A DNA stretch of 64,000 nucleotides from Paraburkholderia sp. NMBU_R16. GTDB lineage: Bacteria; Pseudomonadota; Gammaproteobacteria; Burkholderiales; Burkholderiaceae. The stretch is taken from the NCBI RefSeq assembly GCF_013282575.1, contig NZ_JAAAYE010000005.1, positions 62,001 through 126,000 on the forward strand. Reading direction: 5' to 3'. Under the pieces are notes generated by a model. It saw only the letters and a program-made list of their open reading frames with translations. It did not search any database and was not told the DNA's origin. Made by a program: the position numbers and the translations under genes. How positions within the stretch are numbered: position 1 is the first letter of the stretch; each line of letters opens with the position of its first letter. Below are positions 55,779 to 64,000 of the stretch, in pieces.

Positions 55779-56837
55779 ATGCCAACACTTTTCGATCCGC
55801 TCGTCGTCGGCGATCTGACACTGCCCAACCGCATCATCATGGCGCCGCTCACGCGTCAACGCGCAGGCGCCGTCCGCGTGCCGAACGCGCTGATGGCCCA
55901 GTACTATGCCGATCGCGCATCGGCCGGACTCATCCTCAGCGAAGCCACTTCGGTGACGCCGCAAGGTGTGGGCTATGCCGCCACGCCCGGCATCTGGTCC
56001 GACGAGCAGGTGGCCGGATGGAAGCAGGTGACCGAAGCCGTGCACGCGGCCGGCGGGCGCATCTTCCTGCAGCTCTGGCATGTGGGGCGAGTCTCGCACC
56101 CCATGTTCCTGAACGGCGAGTTGCCCGTCGCGCCGAGCGCAATCGCCCCCAATGGCCATGTCAGCCTCGTGCGGCCCCAGCAGCCCTATGTCACGCCGCG
56201 CGCGCTCGAGCTCGAGGAAATCCGCGACGTCGTCGCGGCGTTTCGTAAGGGCGCCGAGAATGCGAAAGCAGCGGGTTTCGACGGCGTCGAAGTCCATGGC
56301 GCGAACGGCTACTTGCTCGACCAGTTCCTGCAAGACGGTACCAATCGCCGCACCGACGCCTATGGCGGCCCCATCGAGAATCGCGCCCGTTTGCTGCTCG
56401 AGGTTGTCGACGAATGCATCGCTGTGTGGGGCGCAAGCCGAGTTGGAGTCCATCTTGCTCCGCGCGGTGACTCCCATTCGATGAGCGACTCGAACCCGGC
56501 TGCGACATTCGGCTACGTCGCGCGCGAGCTCGGCAAGCGCGGCATTGCCTTCATCTGCGCGCGCGAAGCGCTCGGCGAGAACCGGATCGGCCCGATGCTG
56601 AAGGAGGCATTCGGCGGCGTTTACATTGCGAACGAGAAATTCACGCAGGAATCGGCCCAGCACACGCTCGACGCGGGCGAGGCGGACGCCGTAGCCTGGG
56701 GACAGCTCTTCATCGCCAATCCGGATTTGCCCGAACGCTTCAGGCTCGGCGCATCGCTGAACCAGCCGAACCCATCGACGTTCTACAGTGAAGGTCCTGC
56801 CGGCTACATCGACTACCCGTCGCTCGAAACGGCCTGA
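55779..56837 (+). CDS. nemA: Alkene reductase, old yellow enzyme family (NemA-like)
   Basis: A 352-residue FMN-dependent old yellow enzyme. LPNRIIMAPLTRQRAGAVRV is the opening FMN-binding segment. LQLWHVGRVSHPMFLNGELP and VEVHGANGYLLDQFLQDGTN contain the His/Asn pair that holds the substrate carbonyl. RTDAYGGPIENRARLLLEVV is the conserved later block. It reduces activated C=C bonds of enals, enones, maleimides or nitro compounds with NADPH and is generally part of electrophile detoxification. The start is at ATG 55779, downstream of the ArsR gene on the same strand. Confidence 0.92.
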   Translation: MPTLFDPLVVGDLTLPNRIIMAPLTRQRAGAVRVPNALMAQYYADRASAGLILSEATSVTPQGVGYAATPGIWSDEQVAGWKQVTEAVHAAGGRIFLQLWHVGRVSHPMFLNGELPVAPSAIAPNGHVSLVRPQQPYVTPRALELEEIRDVVAAFRKGAENAKAAGFDGVEVHGANGYLLDQFLQDGTNRRTDAYGGPIENRARLLLEVVDECIAVWGASRVGVHLAPRGDSHSMSDSNPAATFGYVARELGKRGIAFICAREALGENRIGPMLKEAFGGVYIANEKFTQESAQHTLDAGEADAVAWGQLFIANPDLPERFRLGASLNQPNPSTFYSEGPAGYIDYPSLETA

Positions 56838-57050
56838 TCGCGTGGTTGCCGCCGCGGTGTATGGCGGGGCGCGGTCAGCCCCGCCATGCACCGGGCGAAC
56901 TCGTCGATCGCTTCTCTAGCGCTCCGCCCGGACCGGCGCCTTGGCGCCGGCACCGCTTGCGATTGGCAAGCGGTTTGAGCATCATCGAGGTCTCGTCCTT
57001 TCGCCGCCCAATTCCAGTTAGCCGCCCCAACTGACGCAAAGGAATTGCCC

Positions 57051-57809
57051 ATGACCTCTTCCACCCCAATCGTTTCGAAGGCCATCGTCACCGGCCACAC
57101 GCGCGGCCTCGGCGCCGCCTTGTCCGAGACCCTGCTCGCGCGCGGCTTCGTCGTTCTCGGTGTTTCACGAACGCGCCATACGTCCTTGGCGGCGCGTTTT
57201 CCCGATGCCGTCGAGGAAGCCGAAGTCGACCTGGCCGATACAGAAAATATCGAAGCATGGCTCGGCACAGGGGCGCTGCAACGCTTTTTGCGCGGCGCTG
57301 ACCGCGTACTTCTCGTCAACAACGCGGGCACGGCCGAGCCGATCGGCCCGCTCGACGCCCCGCATGCACGCGAAGTCGGGCGCTCCGTCGTGCTGAACGT
57401 GGCAGCACCGCTGATGCTGTCATGCGCATTCGCCGAGGCAAGCAAAGACGCATCGGACCGGCGCATCGTGCATGTTTCGAGCGGCGCGGCGCGCAATGCC
57501 TATGCGGGCTGGAGCATCTACTGCGCGACGAAAGCGGCGCTCGATCACCATGCGCGAGCCGTGGCGCTCGGCAACGAGCGCGCGCTGCGCATCGCCACGA
57601 TCGCGCCCGGTGTCGTCGATACGGACATGCAGGCCGCACTGCGCGAAACGGATCAGGCCGCGTTCCCCTCGCGCGACAAGTTCGTCGAACTCCAGCGCTC
57701 CGGCCAATTGGCCTCGCCGCAGCAAGTTGCCGAAAAGTTCGCCGACTACCTGCTGAGCAGCAAGTTCGGCGACGCACCGACGGTCGATCTGCGCGATTTG
57801 CCGTCGTAG
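57051..57809 (+). CDS. Short-chain dehydrogenase/reductase
   Basis: A 252-residue classical SDR. The N-terminal nucleotide-binding segment is AIVTGHTRGLGAALSETLLA (T-G-x3-G-x-G). LLVNNAG follows, the active-site Ser is in VHVSSGAARNAYAGWSIYCA and the Tyr-x3-Lys in that block plus TKAALDHHARA. The PG motif (IAPGVVDTDMQ) is present. It resembles sepiapterin-reductase/benzil-reductase-like SDRs. The substrate is unknown. AAAGGAATTGCCC precedes the ATG at 57051. It follows nemA by about 210 bases and could join the same stress response. Confidence 0.88.
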   Translation: MTSSTPIVSKAIVTGHTRGLGAALSETLLARGFVVLGVSRTRHTSLAARFPDAVEEAEVDLADTENIEAWLGTGALQRFLRGADRVLLVNNAGTAEPIGPLDAPHAREVGRSVVLNVAAPLMLSCAFAEASKDASDRRIVHVSSGAARNAYAGWSIYCATKAALDHHARAVALGNERALRIATIAPGVVDTDMQAALRETDQAAFPSRDKFVELQRSGQLASPQQVAEKFADYLLSSKFGDAPTVDLRDLPS

Positions 57810-57899
57810 TGAATCTTCGCCGATACTTTCGTTTTTCGAATGCGGGCCGCGCGAGCGCGGCTCGCCGCGGTGCGCCGCCAACAACGGAGCCTTTGCCCC

Positions 57900-58214
57900 A
57901 TGAACCCCTCTCGCCGCACGTTCGTGATCGCCTGCATCGGTGCAGCATCCTCGCTCGGCCTGCAAGGCCGCGTGCTTGCCGCCGGCTCGGCGCCGAAGCT
58001 CGACGAAAGCGATCCGCAAGCGAAGCAATACGGTTATGTGCACGACGCCTCGAAAGTCGATGCCCGCCGCAACCCGAATTACAAGGTCGGCCAAACCTGC
58101 GCGAATTGTTCTCTCTTCAGCGGCGAATCGGGTCAGGAATCGGGAGGCTGCCTGATTTTCAGCGACAAGCAGGTTGCGGCGAAAGGATGGTGCAACCAGT
58201 ACACGAACAGCTGA
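57900..58214 (+). CDS. High-potential iron-sulfur protein (HiPIP), Tat-exported
   Basis: A 104-residue HiPIP. The Tat signal NPSRRTFVIACIGAASSLGL is followed by a short mature chain with four cysteines (Cys67, Cys70, Cys84, Cys98) in the C-x2-C-x13-C-x13-C pattern that binds one [4Fe-4S] cluster. HiPIPs carry electrons in the periplasm, for example to a terminal oxidase or photosynthetic reaction centre; no partner gene is near. GGAGCC lies before the ATG at 57900. Confidence 0.93.
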   Translation: MNPSRRTFVIACIGAASSLGLQGRVLAAGSAPKLDESDPQAKQYGYVHDASKVDARRNPNYKVGQTCANCSLFSGESGQESGGCLIFSDKQVAAKGWCNQYTNS

Positions 58215-58288
58215 GCCGAAATTGAACAAGCATCCGGCTAAGGTCTCTTCCTAACGTTGCCCCCTCAAACGCGTACTGCGCCCTCACA

Positions 58289-59365
58289 TCACAGTACGCT
58301 CGCTTCGGCCTGCGGCGCACGCGAGTGGGTCCGATACCATTCACTCGGTATTGGATCGAAGTATTCACCGAGTTGCCGAAAATAATCGTTCGCGGCGATG
58401 GGCGCGCCGTCCGCCTCGCATACCGTGCGCAGCACCAGCGCGGGTGGAGCTGCGCCGCCGGTGACCACCACCACGCCGTCGGCCTCGCGGCAGCATAGGC
58501 GCCCTGGCGTACCGCGATACGCGCGCTGCGAGAAACGGGTGGACAGCAACTTCAGCGGCCGTCCGCGGTATGCGGTGAAGGCGCTCGGGTACGGCGGCGA
58601 CTGCGCGCGCACCAGATTGTGAATCTCCGAGGCGCTGCGTTGCCAGTCGATCGAACATTCGCGGGCGGTGCGTTTGTGAAAGAAAGTCGCCGCACCGGCA
58701 TCCTGGGCGACGGGCTGAGCGCGCCCGGTCATGATCAGTTCGACCGCCTCCACCGCCAGCGTGCCGAATAGCGGCAGCGTACGAAAGAACAGATCGGTCG
58801 CCGTATCGTCCGGACCAACGGCGACCGACCGCTGCGCAATGATGTCGCCGAGGTCGAGCAGTTCGCTGAGTTGATGTACCGTCACGCCGACTTCGCTTTC
58901 GCCATTTGCAATCGCCCAGTTCAGCGGCGCAAATCCCCCGTAGCGCGGCAGCAAGGCATCGTGAATATTGATACCGCCAAAACGCGCAGTGCGATACACG
59001 CCCGAATCCAGCCATGTGCGCCAGTCGCTCAGGACGAACAGATCCGGCTCCAGCAGGGCACACCGCTCGAGCAGTTGCGCGGAATTCGCGCGCACGCACT
59101 CGTGCACCGGTATGAGATGGCATTTCGCGAGCGCCTGCACGGACTCGTTCCAAATGCGCTCATAAGGGTGATCGGAAGGCGGATGCGTAACGACCAGCAC
59201 GACTTGGTGCCCGGCCTCGAGCAGGGCCGAAAGCGTGCGTACGCCCCAGGTCTGATAGCCCATGAACACGACGCGCGCAGGCGCGCGTGTCTTCGTGCGC
59301 CTTACCTGCGCCAACGTGCGGGCCATATCCAGCGATATCTCGTTGTCCACGCCTTGCATATTCAT
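58289..59365 (-). CDS. Formyltransferase family protein (Fmt/ArnA-like)
   Basis: A 358-residue enzyme of the 10-formyl-THF-dependent transferase fold. The N-terminal Rossmann part begins RVVFMGYQTWGVRTLSALLE. The catalytic triad is seen as Asn and His in GGINIHDALLPRYGG and Asp in LLDLGDII. The C-terminal domain (RECSIDWQRSASEIHNLVRA, then GRPLKLLSTRF) is OB-like, as in methionyl-tRNA formyltransferase. It probably N-formylates an amine made in this locus. The ATG at 59365 overlaps the decarboxylase stop by 4 bases, so the two are translationally coupled. A housekeeping fmt role is unlikely. Confidence 0.85.
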   Translation of the reverse strand: MNMQGVDNEISLDMARTLAQVRRTKTRAPARVVFMGYQTWGVRTLSALLEAGHQVVLVVTHPPSDHPYERIWNESVQALAKCHLIPVHECVRANSAQLLERCALLEPDLFVLSDWRTWLDSGVYRTARFGGINIHDALLPRYGGFAPLNWAIANGESEVGVTVHQLSELLDLGDIIAQRSVAVGPDDTATDLFFRTLPLFGTLAVEAVELIMTGRAQPVAQDAGAATFFHKRTARECSIDWQRSASEIHNLVRAQSPPYPSAFTAYRGRPLKLLSTRFSQRAYRGTPGRLCCREADGVVVVTGGAAPPALVLRTVCEADGAPIAANDYFRQLGEYFDPIPSEWYRTHSRAPQAEASVL

Positions 59366-60594
59366 CTCCCCAATGCGGGATCGGTCGCGGGAACGACTGC
59401 ATCGCTCCGCATGCACTCGATACTGCCGCCATCGAATATCACTTCGGCGGGCAGCGGATGCAGCCCGAATCCCATCATGCTGTGACTGAAACCGTACGCG
59501 CCGCAGCGGGGTATGACGATCAGATCACCGCAGCGTGGATCGGGAAGCTCGATCACACTGGCGAGTACATCGGCTGGCGTGGCCAGGCACCCGGCGACGT
59601 TGACGAGTCGCTGAGGCCGTCCCCCGGCATCGAGTACTGTCATCGCGCGGTTCGCGTTCGCCAGCGCCGTACGCTGCAGATGATGAATGCCGCCATCGAG
59701 CACGACCCAGCGCTCGCCGAGCGATTGCCTCACGTCGAGGATCCGGCTCGCATACCATCCGGCGTCGGCGACCAGCCAGCGGCCGATTTCGGCGATCCAG
59801 TGCGTCCGGGCCGGCTGCGCGGCGACGAGTTCGTGCAGACCGGCTGCGAAGCGCGCAAGGTCGAACGGATACGCGCCGGCCTCATAAGGGATCCCAAGCC
59901 CGCCGCCGAAATCGATTGTGTCGATCGCGCAGCCGGCCTCGCGCAGCTCGCTTGCGATGCGTGCGCTGTCGACCACACCCGCGAGCCGCTCGCCGGCGTC
60001 GATGACGTTGCTTTCGACGTTCACATGAATCCCGGACGGCAGGACGCCGGGAATGTCGGCAATGGCCCGCCACGCGGCAAGCGCGCACGCTTCGTCGACA
60101 CCGAAGCGAGAGCTTGCGCCGGAGAGCGCGAGTGCACCGACTGCACGAGCCCGGCGCGGGTTGATGCGCAAGAGCACCGGCTGCCGGCGGTGATGGGAAG
60201 CCGCCCATGTGCCGATCACTCTCGCCTCATGCACCGATTCCACAACGACAAGCGCGGGTGGCCCGCCCGCCAGCCGCGCGAGCACAGCGGGCGTCTTTGC
60301 CGAGCCGGTGAAGAGCGTCCTGTCGGCGTCGATGCCGGCCTGCGCGGCGCATGCGATTTCGCCGACCGAGCTGACGTCCGCCCCGTACCCATGCGACCCC
60401 AGTTCGCGCACCACCGCAGGATGTGCATTCGCCTTCAATGCATAGTGCAACGCGACCTCGGCAGGCAGGGATTCGCGCAGCCGCACGGCGCGCTGCGCCA
60501 CGATCCGCAGGTCGTATCCATAAAAGGGCGTGCCGAAACGTTCGGCAGCGCTGCGCAGCCACGCCGGGTATGCGGGTTCGGTTGTATGCGGCAA
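59362..60594 (-). CDS. PLP-dependent decarboxylase-like protein (fold type III, DapDC/ODC family)
   Basis: A 410-residue alanine-racemase-fold protein. The PLP lysine is in LHYALKANAHP; the TIM barrel has GYGADVSSVGEIACAAQAGI, HVNVESNVIDAGERL and DFGGGLGIPYEAGAYPFDL. The C-terminal beta domain has RCGAYGFSHSMMGF. The site that normally holds the catalytic cysteine (G-P-x-C-x-x-x-D) reads GCLATPAD, with Ala in its place. It should act on an amino acid or a conjugate of one, but decarboxylation is not certain. It is divergent from argG and coupled to the formyltransferase. Confidence 0.85.
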   Translation of the reverse strand: MPHTTEPAYPAWLRSAAERFGTPFYGYDLRIVAQRAVRLRESLPAEVALHYALKANAHPAVVRELGSHGYGADVSSVGEIACAAQAGIDADRTLFTGSAKTPAVLARLAGGPPALVVVESVHEARVIGTWAASHHRRQPVLLRINPRRARAVGALALSGASSRFGVDEACALAAWRAIADIPGVLPSGIHVNVESNVIDAGERLAGVVDSARIASELREAGCAIDTIDFGGGLGIPYEAGAYPFDLARFAAGLHELVAAQPARTHWIAEIGRWLVADAGWYASRILDVRQSLGERWVVLDGGIHHLQRTALANANRAMTVLDAGGRPQRLVNVAGCLATPADVLASVIELPDPRCGDLIVIPRCGAYGFSHSMMGFGLHPLPAEVIFDGGSIECMRSDAVVPATDPALGR

Positions 60595-60629
60595 GGCTGG
60601 TCTCCCCGATAACGGCCGCTGCTTTTTGC

Positions 60630-60661
60630 GTATCCCGATTTGTCTGGAGAAATCGCGATAC
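60630..60661. promoter_or_regulatory. 32-bp dyad between decarboxylase and argG genes
   Basis: Left arm GTATCCCGATTT (60630-60641) and right arm AAATCGCGATAC (60650-60661) match at 11 of 12 positions around an 8-base spacer. It lies 36 bases upstream of the leftward gene and 68 bases upstream of argG. A weak rightward promoter (TTGTCT at 60640-60645, TAGTAT at 60663-60668, 17-base spacing) overlaps it, so a bound factor could control both arms. Confidence 0.5.
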
Positions 60662-60728
60662 GTAGTATATAAACCAGCTACGAAATTCCAAGCACAAGCA
60701 GTCGCCGGGCGGCGGCGGGGGACCCAGC

Positions 60729-61958
60729 ATGAAGATCGTGTTAGCGTATTCAGGCGGTCTGGACACTTCCGTTGCGCTTAAGTGGCTGCAACTCCACTAC
60801 GGGGCAGAGGTCATCGCCTACTGCGCGAACCTCGGTCAGCCCGACGATTTCCCCGCGATCGAACGCAAGGCACTCGAAACCGGCGCACATCGCGCGGTCG
60901 TCGACGATGTTCGCACCGATTATCTGGAACGCTTCGTCTATCCCGCGCTGCGCGCCGGTGCGCTTTACGAGGGGCGTTATCCCATGGCCGCGCCGCTCGG
61001 TCGGCCGTTGATCGTGGAGCGTCTGGTCGAGCTCGCGCAGCGCGAAGGCGCTGACGCCATTGCGCACGGCGCGACCGGCAAAGGGAACGACCAGGTGCGC
61101 TTCTACTCCGGTGTTGCCGCACTCGATCCGCGTCTCAAGGTGATCGCGCCCGCGATCGAATGGGAATTGAAGTCGCGCGACGACGAAATCGCTTTTGCTC
61201 ATGCGCATCGCATACCAGTGCAGGCCAGCGCGGCACGACCGTACAGCATGGACGGCACGCTGTGGGGCACCAGCACGGAGTGCGGTGCGATCGATGACTT
61301 CCGTTACGAAGCGCCTGCGGATGCTTACCAGATCACGCAGGATCCGCTCCACGCACCGGCGCGTCCAGACGAGCTGACGATCGGCTTCACCGAGGGGCGG
61401 CCGACGTCGTTGGACGGCACACCGCTCGCGCCGCTCGCGCTTGTTTCAAGGGTTGCCGAACTCGGCGCGAAGCATGGTGTCGGCCGCATCGACATGGTCG
61501 AAAACAGTCTGCTCGGCATCAAGTCGCGAGCGATCTATGAAAGTCCGGCGGGCACCATTTTGCATCTCGCTCATGCCGAGCTCGAGGACCTCACCCTCGA
61601 TCGTGAAACACAACACTACAAGGCTGCGCTGGCGATGAAATATGCCGAGCTCGTCTACTACGGACAATGGTTTTCGCCGCTGCGCGAAGCGCTCGATGCT
61701 TTCGTCTCGAGCACGCAACGCTCGGTCAGCGGCGCGATCCGGCTGCGTCTGCACAAGGGCAGCGTATGCGTGATCGAGCGCCAGCCCGAGGCCGCGCTCT
61801 ACGACTACGGACTCACTGCGCATGATGGCGCGGACCGTTTCGATCATCCGTCGGGGCAGGGCTTCGCCTACGTCTGGTCGATGCCCATGCGCATCCGCGC
61901 CCGCGTGCTCGCGGGGGACGCTCGCCCGTATCCGCCGCCTGCCGATAGACATCGCTGA
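60729..61958 (+). CDS. argG: Argininosuccinate synthase paralogue
   Basis: A 409-residue ArgG-type enzyme that couples citrulline (or a similar ureido compound) with aspartate using ATP. The PP-loop is KIVLAYSGGLDTSVALKWLQ. Further blocks are AHGATGKGNDQVRF and TLWGTSTECGAIDD, with IDMVENSLLGIKSRAIYESP near the middle. Family residues for aspartate and ATP look intact. As I recall, the housekeeping ArgG of Burkholderia belongs to the longer ~445-residue subtype, which would make this the second, specialised copy. It is divergent from a decarboxylase/formyltransferase pair and followed by a LodA-like oxidase 74 bases on. Confidence 0.88.
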   Translation: MKIVLAYSGGLDTSVALKWLQLHYGAEVIAYCANLGQPDDFPAIERKALETGAHRAVVDDVRTDYLERFVYPALRAGALYEGRYPMAAPLGRPLIVERLVELAQREGADAIAHGATGKGNDQVRFYSGVAALDPRLKVIAPAIEWELKSRDDEIAFAHAHRIPVQASAARPYSMDGTLWGTSTECGAIDDFRYEAPADAYQITQDPLHAPARPDELTIGFTEGRPTSLDGTPLAPLALVSRVAELGAKHGVGRIDMVENSLLGIKSRAIYESPAGTILHLAHAELEDLTLDRETQHYKAALAMKYAELVYYGQWFSPLREALDAFVSSTQRSVSGAIRLRLHKGSVCVIERQPEAALYDYGLTAHDGADRFDHPSGQGFAYVWSMPMRIRARVLAGDARPYPPPADRHR

Positions 61959-62032
61959 TATCCACTTCTAGGGTGGCCGCGTGCATGCCGGGCCTCGGCG
62001 TGCGCGGCCGCCGTCACCGCGGGGAGACTGGC

Positions 62033-64000
62033 ATGGCAAGCAGATATGCAATCGGCCCATCGATTGGGGTCGCCCGACTCGGCAACAGTCCCGACGATTT
62101 CTATCTCGAACCGGACGCGATCGCCGCGTTGCCGATCGAATGCGACAAGCAAGGCAATGTCGTGCACGACGGCGGACGACCGCGCCGCGTCACGCAGTTC
62201 AAGGATCCCCAAGGTCGAGTCAAGCGGCAAGGCGCGTACTTCCGCGTGTTCCGCATCGATGACAGCCAGCCGGGGGGCGTGGAAGTGACGCTCGACGACC
62301 CGGATGTGGCGTCGATGCAATGGACGGTGCACCTCGCCAACAAGAAGGCGTGCTGGTACAACTTCGCCGAGCTCGAGGGCAACCTGCTGTACGGCGAACA
62401 GAACAGCTATGGCAACAAGGACGTCCCGCTGCGCAACGCGGACAAGCAAGGCACCACGGCGCGGCGCGAGCTCATTATCGACCCGGGTCCGCGCAGCTTG
62501 AGCGGACGCACGCAGCGCACGACGTTCGGCAAGGACACCGTGCCGCCAAGTTACGAGTTCGCCAGCTTTCCGAGGCCGGTGACGATCGGCGATCAGATCA
62601 CCACGCTAGGCGATATGCTCACGGACCAGGCTGGCCGGCTCATCGTGCTCGGCGGCTTCGGACGCTCGGGCGGCGATCAGCCTATCTCGTCGTTCGCCGG
62701 GGCCAACACCTGGCATGACGACATCTCGGACGGCCCGGTGTCCTGCAGCATCACTTTCAAGAACGGCACGGCCATCGAACTGGAAGCATGGTGCGTCGTC
62801 GGCTCGCCAAAGTTCGCTCCGGAAATCGCGAACGTCGTCACGCTCGATGACACGATGTACGACGTTGCGGTGCGACACTTCGAGACCGAGCCGTCGATGT
62901 ATTCGGGTGGCGCATACAACCCGACGTATGTGGCGAACTTCGAGCGCGACATCAAGCCGATTCTGGAACGTCCCGCCGCGTATCGTTGGGTCGCGAATGT
63001 CCCGTCGATGAACTCGCTGTCGCCGCCGATGTTCGATGCGCGCGATACCTCGACGGCCAATGCACCGCTGCGTCAGGCCTACTTCGCGCTGTTCAGGGAG
63101 CCCAGCCCGGAAAATGCGATCAGCGCGGCGAGCAATACGCTGTTCGCGCCGGGCGGCTTCCCGCTCATGCCGCTGAATTCCGGCAGCAATTCGGTCAGCA
63201 ACACGATGATCGACAAGTTTCTCACCCTCACCCAAACCCAATACTTTCTGCTCGGTCAATGGGCGGCCGGCAAGTTCAGCGTCACGGCGCCCCCGCCGGT
63301 GGATACCGTTACCGCGCTGAGCCGCGGGAGCGTCGGCAACTGCGTCGGCGGGCCGTTCTGCCCAGGCATCGAGGTCACGTGGAGCACACGCAATCCGAAT
63401 ATCTACAACGGTGCTCTGCGCATCCGGCACCGCCATCCGCAACAGTGGTACGACGCGCACGGGCTGAATCCGGACGAGGATGAAACCGCGGCGCCGCTCG
63501 GTTGCGAACCGGGTGACCTGACCAAGCGCATGGCCATTCCATGGCAGGCGGACTTCTTTCAATGCTCGGTGCAGTACATCAATTTCACCGACCCGAATAT
63601 CAACAAGAGCGACGGCATCCCGACTCCCCCCACCTACTATGCTTATTGGTGGCCGCCGCAAAGCCCCTGGGTCGTGATCACCGGTGACGAAACCGCGGCC
63701 TTGCAGTCAGCGGCGGGCACCCCAGCCGGCTTTCAGGTGCTGTACACGCGCGGTATCAACACCTTCGGACAGATGATCAGTTCGTGGCATTACATGGGCT
63801 TCATATTGAACCGAACGAGCAGCGAGTTCCGCGAGGTGTTCCCATACTTCACGGAACAGGAACGCGACCATGGTGCCTTTGTTGCGGCCGCGGTCGCGGT
63901 GGGCGATGCCAGCAACGTCGTGAGCGGCACGGATCAGAACTTCAGCAACGTCTGGTTCATGGTCCCACCGCCGCCGTCACAGGCGCCCGGCCATGGCCCT
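62033..64000 (+). CDS. LodA-like quinoprotein amino-acid oxidase (3' end outside window)
   Basis: The frame is open from ATG 62033 to the right edge (656 codons). It matches the LodA/GoxA family of cysteine tryptophylquinone L-amino-acid oxidases. The start RYAIGPSIGVARLGNSPDDF is typical, as is CVGGPFCPGIEVTW. Asp507 and Cys511 (QADFFQCS) have the D-x3-C spacing of the catalytic Asp and cofactor Cys in LodA. Trp585 (SSWHYMGF) is the expected tryptophan partner. The enzyme would oxidise an amino acid, releasing NH3 and H2O2. A LodB-type flavoprotein is required for cofactor formation and should lie beyond the window. Confidence 0.88.
   Translation, partial: MASRYAIGPSIGVARLGNSPDDFYLEPDAIAALPIECDKQGNVVHDGGRPRRVTQFKDPQGRVKRQGAYFRVFRIDDSQPGGVEVTLDDPDVASMQWTVHLANKKACWYNFAELEGNLLYGEQNSYGNKDVPLRNADKQGTTARRELIIDPGPRSLSGRTQRTTFGKDTVPPSYEFASFPRPVTIGDQITTLGDMLTDQAGRLIVLGGFGRSGGDQPISSFAGANTWHDDISDGPVSCSITFKNGTAIELEAWCVVGSPKFAPEIANVVTLDDTMYDVAVRHFETEPSMYSGGAYNPTYVANFERDIKPILERPAAYRWVANVPSMNSLSPPMFDARDTSTANAPLRQAYFALFREPSPENAISAASNTLFAPGGFPLMPLNSGSNSVSNTMIDKFLTLTQTQYFLLGQWAAGKFSVTAPPPVDTVTALSRGSVGNCVGGPFCPGIEVTWSTRNPNIYNGALRIRHRHPQQWYDAHGLNPDEDETAAPLGCEPGDLTKRMAIPWQADFFQCSVQYINFTDPNINKSDGIPTPPTYYAYWWPPQSPWVVITGDETAALQSAAGTPAGFQVLYTRGINTFGQMISSWHYMGFILNRTSSEFREVFPYFTEQERDHGAFVAAAVAVGDASNVVSGTDQNFSNVWFMVPPPPSQAPGHGP

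Overview
The window is GC-rich chromosomal DNA of a betaproteobacterium, most likely a Burkholderiaceae member (Paraburkholderia/Trinickia/Burkholderia type). This rests on the OmpC-like 16-strand porin, the sdaA-soxBDAG order, a leucine (liu) operon under a TetR regulator, and the overall codon usage. It is inference from gene content; no rRNA or tRNA is present.

Left part (1-23.7 kb). A truncated, AT-richer DegT aminotransferase and a higA antitoxin with a decayed higB lie at the edge. They are followed by a quaternary-amine catabolic region. This holds sdaA-soxBDAG (sarcosine to glycine, serine to pyruvate), a choline/glycine-betaine ABC transporter (choV, choW, choX), an L-carnitine operon (caiX-cdhC-cdhA-cdhB), three GlxA-type AraC regulators, a dCACHE chemoreceptor and a porin. 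Together these can sense, take up and degrade carnitine, choline or betaine to pyruvate, except for the demethylation steps from betaine to sarcosine, which are not in the window. A CDP-diglyceride hydrolase and a cysteine synthase-like gene complete the region.

Middle (24.0-33.4 kb) is an accessory island in one orientation. It has two overlapping HTH-only LuxR proteins with TTG starts, a glycine-zipper repeat protein, a subtilisin, a secreted RNase T2-like protein lacking the catalytic motifs, a tightly coupled block of two membrane proteins and a GH19 endolysin, a secreted eight-cysteine protein of unknown function, and an M91 (NleD-like) metallopeptidase. I read it as a candidate lysis-assisted hydrolase/toxin release system; this is a hypothesis.

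33.4-58.2 kb is mostly ordinary chromosome: liuA-mccB-liuC-mccA with a divergent TetR, DUF2891, a TetR gene, a debranching-type glycosidase, an alpha/beta hydrolase coupled to a MOSC protein, an MreB paralogue divergent from a degenerate UbiB-like pseudokinase, an L,D-transpeptidase, two peptidases without signal peptides (S10 and S53), DUF1993, an ArsR/old yellow enzyme pair, an SDR and a Tat-exported HiPIP.

Right end (58.3-64 kb) is a second accessory locus. A PLP fold-III decarboxylase-like gene and a formyltransferase are transcribed divergently from an argininosuccinate synthase paralogue and a LodA-like quinoprotein amino-acid oxidase that runs off the window. A strong 32-bp dyad sits between the divergent arms. 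This looks like a small amino-acid-derived metabolite cluster whose product I cannot name.
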